DNA from: Hydractinia symbiolongicarpus
Lineage: Eukaryota; Cnidaria; Hydrozoa; Anthoathecata; Hydractiniidae
NCBI RefSeq assembly: GCF_029227915.1
Contig: NC_079886.1
Coordinates: 15,848,501 to 15,912,500 of the forward strand
Direction of reading: 5' to 3'
Length of the DNA stretch: 64,000 bases
Position numbers and translations under genes: made by a program. The notes beneath the pieces were generated by a model. That model did not search any database. It was given only the letters and a program-made list of their open reading frames with translations, and was not told where the DNA came from. This document shows, in pieces, positions 57,490 to 64,000 of this stretch (the stretch's first letter is position 1; each line of letters starts with the position of its first letter).

Positions 57490-57880
57490 ATGAAACCACG
57501 CCTTTGCCACCAAAAGCGAAAACAATACAGAAAGATAATAAGGCTGCATATTGATAAAAACGCAGTTGTACAAAAGGAGAGGAGAACCCCCTTTGCTTTA
57601 CGAAAACGAGTTGAGAACGAACTAAATAGACTAGAAAAACAAGAAATAATAATAGAAGATATTACTAAGTACCCCACTACATGGCTCAACCCATTAGTCG
57701 TCGCACCTAAAGATAACGATAACGTAAGAGTTTGTATAGACATGCGTTGTGCAAATAAAGCGATGACCAGAACACATTTTCCAGTCCCCACCGTAGACGA
57801 CCTGTTAGTACAGTTTCAGGGTTTAAGCGTCTTCACTAAGTTAGATCCGAACAGTGCTTTTTAACAGTTGAAATTAAGGC
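57490..57880 (+). pseudogene. Ty3/Gypsy-type reverse transcriptase fragment
   Basis: 124 codons ending in a stop at the active-site-proximal motif. It includes RRTPFALRKRVENELNRLEK, WLNPLVVAPKDNDNVRVCID, VPTVDDLLVQFQGLSVFTKL and then the position where DLxxAYHQ would follow. This is the fingers and early palm of a Gypsy RT. It stops before the YxDD motif and is not followed by further RT, RNase H or integrase, so it is a 3'-truncated relic. The next sequence belongs to the short atccaatt repeat family. Confidence 0.75.
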
Positions 57881-60653
57881 GATGATACACAATCCAATTA
57901 ATTAAATTCCATTTGTCGAAATTATTAAAATCGAATCTTGACAGGTGATACACCGAGAACAGATTTTTTGATATTTTTCTTTCGTTAACGAAGTTAAGAA
58001 ATTGTCAGAACGTCGTACGTGGACGAAAAAGTGGCTGCAGAAAAGACCTAATTTAGGGGTGTGTGATATGTTATTAAACGAATTTCGATTAGAGCAAGAA
58101 AAAGAGTATTTTAATTTTCTTCGAATGTTTACTTACCTTCTTACTGTAACAGTCTCAACCAAATAATACTTTTTATAAATATGTGGCTATTAAAATAGCC
58201 TTTTTATTGTTTTTATTCCATATATACCATTTATTGTGAGAACGTGTGTTTCAGATAATGCACATAGAAAGGTGACAATTTTTTTCAAACTGAACTTTCT
58301 CTACCAAAACACCATGTTGAGTCCAAACAAAACAAGAAAACCTGTCGGTTTGAACACACAATCCAATCTTAATAAATCAAATGGAACATGGTTAAAATCT
58401 ATGCAAGAAAGTGGGACGGCTTAAACACTCACAACTGCCAGAAGGCTATTCTGATTTTCTGTCAGTTGAAACAAGAAAGTTTTTAACTATCTAAGCTGTA
58501 CTTGCATATAGAAGGTGATGTCCATTAAAAAAACACTGTATATAAAGAACTTTTACTATAAAAAAATATCAGTAATACTTTTTATTTATTTTCTTTTAAT
58601 GAATTGTTTTTAAAAACCATGAATAACAAAAGAATACACAATTAACTATATACTAATCGATAAACCCTGTGGAAAAATCCACTAAGGCAGAATAAAAATG
58701 AAAAAGAAGCGTTTTTTGAATTTTGATGACGTCAGCAACCCATCCACAAAAAAATAATTTAGAAGCTTGTTTTTACGTTCCTCCATTGTGTAGAGCTGAA
58801 AGCGCTGATCAAGAAAATGTATAGCATCATGCAGGTTCAACGTTTGCAGAGATATTTGGGTTTGAAGGTTTTTTGATGATGTCATCAACCCATTCATTCC
58901 AAAACGGATTCGGGGACTCAGGTTTGGGAAAATTACCCAAATTAGTCCTAGGTGGTCCCTACATTGACGTCACCACCTCGTTTCCACGTTAAAGTAGTGT
59001 TATTTTCGTCGCGCCGTAAAGAAAATTTAACATATTAGACATGCATTTTTCGGTAACATGAAAGGAAAATGAAGACATCCACTTTGCCTGTCATAGACAA
59101 ACACACTCTCCGTATTATTATATAGATATAAGTATATATATAATAAAAACAAAGATAACAACACTGGGTATGCGAAAAATCGATTCCTGTAAAACCCAAT
59201 AGACAAGTCCTGTTTGTACCATCAGCACATCATATTACTGCAATTTTAAGTAACAAATTTGCAAATGAGAAAAAATATCACTTATGAAAGACAAGGAATT
59301 TATAAGTAGCAGCTTGGATGTGATTCTCAAAAATCTTCACAAACATATCGGAATAGAAGTAACATCAGGAAAAAAGTACAGGTATTTGGGACTTCAATCC
59401 TCAAAAATTGTGTTATTTAATACAACAATAAACGTTAAAACTGAGAAATAAAAACATAAATCTCTATGACAATGTTATGTAAATAATTAATATATATTTA
59501 CATGAACATGTCATTTAAAGAGAATACATAAAATATATTAGGCAACCACATTGTTTTTCTTTCTTTTCGAATTAAATTGACGGTTGTCTGCCGAAACTGC
59601 CCGCACTTTCCCGAACTCGCCCAGAGCATTCCCGAAATGCAACACCTTGTAACATAAACATGGCAGACGACAGTTGAAAGCATGCGCTTGAAGAGAAAGG
59701 AGTTAATAAAGTTTATGTATACATTATTTATCAAGTAAATCATAATAAAAACCATCAAAAACAGTTCTTTTAAGCACTTCGCTACCACATAGTTAGTTCA
59801 TTTAATTCTTATACTTTTTAAAGAGGGTGAAAAAATCAGTTAAACTTTTGTACGGAAAGCGACATATTCGCCTTTTGCACAAAAATGAATAAACGGCGCG
59901 CCATTAAACAACTTTTTGTTCCTGAAGTTTCGTTTCCAAACACTAGCCACCTAAGGTGTGAGTCGGTAACTTGTACAGGAATATGAAATACGTTTATCTT
60001 AAGCTAGACTTAACTACACTATAATAAATACAACATTATGAGCACTAGATCCTAAGACATTCTTTTAAAAATCAATGTCAACCTGCTTTATAAATAAAAA
60101 TTTTACCCCCTCGGCTATTTTCTCATGTAATCTTGCACATGAATTGGCTCCGCGTAAAATATTCACCAATGTGTTCCTTTTTTATTCCGAGACGAAGAAA
60201 GGCTAAACCAAATACACATTCCTGCGGATTGTGTGAAAAATGGCAGAGTTTTAAACCAGTAACTCCCATCTGCATTTGACACTGGGTAAAATACTGATGA
60301 TTTTTGTTCAGAACTAACTTTTTGGTTCTTGCTTTTTGGTATAAATTGCCAGAGACAACAAATTTTGTGGATGATTGTAGCTAGAACAAGCTATGTGATG
60401 GGACATTCCTACACGGTAGAAATTTCTCACTCAAAAAATAGCTAAATTTATGCTAGCTACATTGGTAGTTTTGTCCCAGTTAAGTAGTTAATTTTATGCT
60501 AGCTTTGTAAAAGTTATATGGAGTGTCAATTATACGCTGTGATGATCGACAATCAGCCTTTAAAAAACAATAACTTGAGGTTGGTTCAACTTTATGATAG
60601 AATATTGGGCCAAGCCAACCATTACTATAATAGTTATAAGCTTTCGAACTTTT
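57881..60653. other. intergenic, repeat-rich
   Basis: Contains a copy of the atccaatt short repeat (57890-57950) and an inverted Helentron-like unit (58655-59135). There is a 55-codon frame at 59284-59451 with a possible internal splice donor but no recognisable family. The rest shows nothing. Confidence 0.35.
58655..59135 (-). repeat. inverted copy of the Helentron-like unit
   Basis: Read on the minus strand it starts at ataataatacg (about 59120) and ends with gtggatttttccacaggg (about 58668). It includes the same ccacctaggactaatttggg block and tttcttgatcagcgctttca as the array in the integrase intron. Confidence 0.65.
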
Positions 60654-61004
60654 CTAGTCATTTGAATCTGAGCTACCAACCTCACTAGGGTTAAACATTA
60701 AGTAATTGATTATAGCATACAGTATGCATGGCCAAAACTTTATGCCATCATTCTCACAGAGCCATCCAGAAGAAAGATACTTTGGGTCAGGAAGTACAAC
60801 ACCAGATTCACTGACTGTAAGCTTAGCCTGGTAATCTTTAGGTAAAGCCTCTACTTCCACTGCAGTTTTGATGACTGGAACATTATTTTCGCTAGCTGCA
60901 AACACCCTAGCTACTAATTCGCATTTTCTCCCATTAACCTTCAGATCTCTCAACTTCAAATACCTCAAATACCTCAAATACCTCTTTAAATCGTCTACTT
61001 TCAT
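60654..61004 (-). CDS. SAP-domain ORF, N-terminal fragment of a probable transposon protein
   Basis: 116 codons from ATG 61004. An N-terminal SAP-type DNA-binding helix pair (MKVDDLKRYLRYLRYLKLRD; VNGRKCELVARVFAA) is lengthened by a three-fold repeat of YLRYLKLR-type codons (a 9-10 base repeat near 60955-60985). After a linker comes LPDPKYLSSGWLCENDGIKF and YAIINYLMFNPSEVGSS. The second half resembles the start of large cnidarian proteins with SAP, SWIM or YqaJ-nuclease domains that look transposon-derived. No continuation is visible, so this is probably a 3'-truncated relic. SAP motifs bind AT-rich DNA. Confidence 0.45.
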   Translation of the reverse strand: MKVDDLKRYLRYLRYLKLRDLKVNGRKCELVARVFAASENNVPVIKTAVEVEALPKDYQAKLTVSESGVVLPDPKYLSSGWLCENDGIKFWPCILYAIINYLMFNPSEVGSSDSND

Positions 61005-64000
61005 ATCATTTCAAACTTTTTAGATCTAACAACACTATAACTACGTTCTCAAAAAAACTTAATTGGTTTACCCCAAACTCATCCCAGTCTTTTTATTAAC
61101 GCGGTCTGGCGCTATGTTGATTTGGTGTATCCAACTGAACATGCCGAAAGCATACGATTTTTACATCATGCACGATCCAATTTGTCGAATTCGAAAAATC
61201 GAAACATGGAGGCATAAAAGAACAGGAGATACAACTCACAAATCTTTAAAATCTATTCCAATTTCTATTGAAAGCGGTGTCCTTTAAAACTATGCGCGAT
61301 GCGAAATTCACGGGATATTCACAGATTTGCAGTACACGTGCGTTTGTTTACGTTTTTAAAAAGCCATTTAAATACATATTCCCTGAAGGCTGAGGTCTAT
61401 GGCTTCTGAGTTTTATCAGCCAATCATCTTTAAAGGATATGTAAACTTTAGAAGTACGAGGAAACTTAAGTATTCTTGAGAGAAAGTGGAGAACATTAAA
61501 AGTATGTGTTGCAAAAACTGGCTTAAAACATAAGATATACGTGCGCCGTTGTAACGCCGTTGTAACTATGGCACAATTAATGTTAAATTGATAATTAAAT
61601 AATAATTAAATTAATGGACAGTTAGTTCGAGTTGGCCAATCACAATTCGTGTTTAAACTATCGACCAACTTCCCGCGGGCAAATTTAAAGATGAGTTCGT
61701 TTCTTTGAATGCGGCACCTGTTTTTGCACACGCATGATTTCAAGAAGATGTATCTCCTGTTCCTTTACACCTCCATGCTTCAAACAAGTACCACATAATA
61801 CTGAATCTCTAGTTTTCAAATAGGAAGAGGAAAAGCAGGTAACGAATAACCGCACAGCCAGCCTACAACACAAAAAGGTCAACTCAAAGAGGAGAAGCCC
61901 GAGGAAAGAAAAAAAAATCAATGAATGTTACCTGCATTTCTCTCTCCTGTGTGTAAACGAGGTAACCTTTACGACGACTGCATCTCCTGTGGAATCATTC
62001 GATAGATCGTGGAAAGTCCACTCAGAAGTACTGTAAAGGCTATATACCTAACTTTTGTTATTTAGGGAACTAACAAGCTTAGTTTTTTGCATTGAAATAT
62101 ATTTTTTTGTTAATATCGGTTTTCTTTGTTGCCGTGGTTATACGTTACTGTTTTTTCCCTTTCTTCTCTAAGTTAAGAACTACGAGTTATAGTCGACTCC
62201 TTTGGTGTTATCGTCCGAAATGATAAAAAACACAAAAGTCCTCAGAAACTTGGATTGAATGTCTTAAACTGAATTGAATTTACTTCAGGTCTCATGTAAA
62301 TTGCCTCTAAGATATAGAATTACAAATGTCAGAATAAAAATGTGATAAGGGTTAGGTCTATCTATTTTAAGTGGAATATGAAATAAAAAGGACAATAAAA
62401 TATAATATTACAATCTTGCTCTCAATTAGATCAATTTCTTCAAAGGGAAAACAACATACATATTTATGATTTTTATATACGATAAGCAAAACGGAATTTT
62501 AAATAAAAAAATAATATATAATAAAAATGGTTTAACACACGTATTTAAGAAAAAAGCATTGTGTCGTGATTAATGTTTTAGCACCTTTTTTTCGAGTTTC
62601 TCTTGTGTCCTATATATTTTCTTTTGCCAGTGAAGCCTTTGAACAGAATTTTTTATTGTAAAAAAACTTTTCCCATCCAGAAATTAGGAAGAGTCAATTT
62701 ATTAGGTAAAAAGTAGGGTTAAAAGTTTCGCCAGTGATATGTCTTTTCACTGAATTTAAAAGCATATGGGTCGCATCAATTACAATTGACTTTTTCTATA
62801 TATTTTAACTTTCAAGAAATTATTAAAATTCGTTATCAGCAACTAGTAAACATGTTCCTTCATTTGCTTATTTTAACAAAAATACCATTTTTCCGGTTTC
62901 AAAAAGCATCTTAGATTTTAAGGTACATTTTTTTATTAGAACAATTTTTAAAAACAAGAAGGCTGTGAATAACCCCCAAAAATAAGAGAATGGCAAGGTT
63001 GAAATTTTACTGATATTTTGTTTTACTAAAAAACAACACAGAAGCATAGAAAAATACATCTGATACGAAGAATATTTCGCAGAATAACTTGTTGCTATGT
63101 TGAATTTTACAGCTTGCATCACAATTATTTGTAATATGGTTTAAAATAAAATAAAAAAAATGTTTAAAAATTATTTTTTTCAAAAAATCTACAAGTCGCG
63201 AATTTCCCGCAGCCAGTCGAAAGTGTTACTTTTTCATATGCGTAGGTTATGTAAGCAGCATTTAAGTTGCGCTAGTTGCACTTTCTTAAAATTCTGTCTG
63301 AAATGCTTTCCACCAAAGTTTTTCTTCCCTAAATACTTTTACCAAGATTTTACGGAGGGAATTTTAGGCATTGTTTCATGCAAATTATGTAAAAACTGGA
63401 AAATAATAGCTGTAGTAATTAAATAAAATGGTAAAATTTACTCTATAACTAAAGTAACTGAATTTTGAGCATATAGTGGTATTTTTGAGAAATTCAAGCT
63501 TCCAATGACGTCACAGAAAAAAGTGCTGACATAAGAAAAAAAATTATTTCTGCTATTTTTGACAAGTTGGATTTCCTTTGATAAATAGCGGAACAAAAAT
63601 TCAAAACATATGTATAAAAAGAAAAATTTTCCGTAAAGCACTTAATATATTGTTGTAAGTCAGCAGCGCTACGACAGCTACTACTGCCATAAAAATATGT
63701 AATCGTTATTATAGAATATGCTTTCTCCTCAACTTATTGCACTCAACTTATGAAAGCCTAATTCATTACGAGGTGACGGATTATTTTCAGAAATCTTTGT
63801 GAAGGTGGGAGATAATTGGGGATTATTGGAAGCTATGTGACATTTCCCTGCTGGCTTATAATTGACAATACTTTCTAGATTGCTGTAAACGCATGCGCGA
63901 TTTGCCTTGATAACTCAGAAAATAAGTTTTATCTCAAATTACAATCTTTTCACTATGTCCTATTTACTGAATATCAAATTATAAATATTCCATAACGTGA
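61005..64000. other. intergenic; no gene seen
   Basis: AT-rich. A copy of the atccaatttgtcgaattc repeat lies at 61165-61200 inside a short open frame that is not convincing as a gene. The remaining ~2.7 kb shows no exon, RNA gene or clear repeat. Confidence 0.4.

Noticed and set aside
59284-59451. 55-codon frame with an internal CAG/GTATTT donor
   Set aside because: Looks mildly coding but has no recognisable family and no partner exon, so I did not call it a gene.

Overview
The window is animal nuclear DNA and most likely comes from a cnidarian, probably a hydrozoan or other medusozoan. The evidence is strongly AT-rich non-coding DNA, GT-AG introns, animal-type genes (amphiphysin-type SH3, FBXL7-like, MFSD6-like, sigma-class GST, SLC38-like, Shaker-type Kv channel) and a dense load of transposons of kinds I associate with cnidarian genomes. 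The species cannot be named from the sequence alone.

Host genes, left to right: the last exon of an amphiphysin/BIN1-like gene (+, 1189-1269); the main 3' exon of an FBXL7-like F-box/LRR gene (+, 5627-7836); an MFSD6-like transporter (+, 9188-10927); a four-exon sigma-class glutathione S-transferase (-, 16816-18944); a seven-exon SLC38-type amino-acid transporter (-, 29516-33207); a six-exon exapted retroviral-type integrase gene (+, 37495-51771); and a single-exon Shaker-type potassium channel (+, 55316-56458). The split codons and reading frames agree across all three spliced genes. These genes are functionally unrelated neighbours, not an operon.

The accessory DNA is the unusual part. At 19558-27290 lies a decayed Maverick/Polinton-like (adintovirus-type) element. 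It is visibly richer in GC than its surroundings and carries genes on both strands: a capsid-like protein, an rve integrase, the C-terminal end of a protein-primed type-B DNA polymerase, zinc-ribbon proteins and several small structural-type ORFs. A second, smaller cluster of virus-like ORFs lies at 13035-14099 and ends exactly at a long fold-back hairpin (14100-14156). Most starts in both clusters are preceded by the same kind of A/T box (of the type TATAATAAA..ATG), which suggests one shared promoter style and a common origin.

Other mobile DNA: a Penelope-like element with inverted flanks and a 13-bp target duplication (14247-16690); LINE fragments (33690-35785 and 42450-42770); a broken MULE-like transposase inside intron 1 of the integrase gene; a Ty3/Gypsy RT fragment (57490-57880); a tRNA-derived SINE (54060-54300, minus); a palindromic GACGT-rich fold-back (27395-27705); a nested pair of fold-back elements (28117-29450); a MITE with long TIRs (36366-37054); a head-to-tail array of Helentron-like repeats in intron 5 (47640-50725) with an inverted copy at about 58655-59135; and several minisatellites. 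The remaining intergenic DNA shows no supportable genes.
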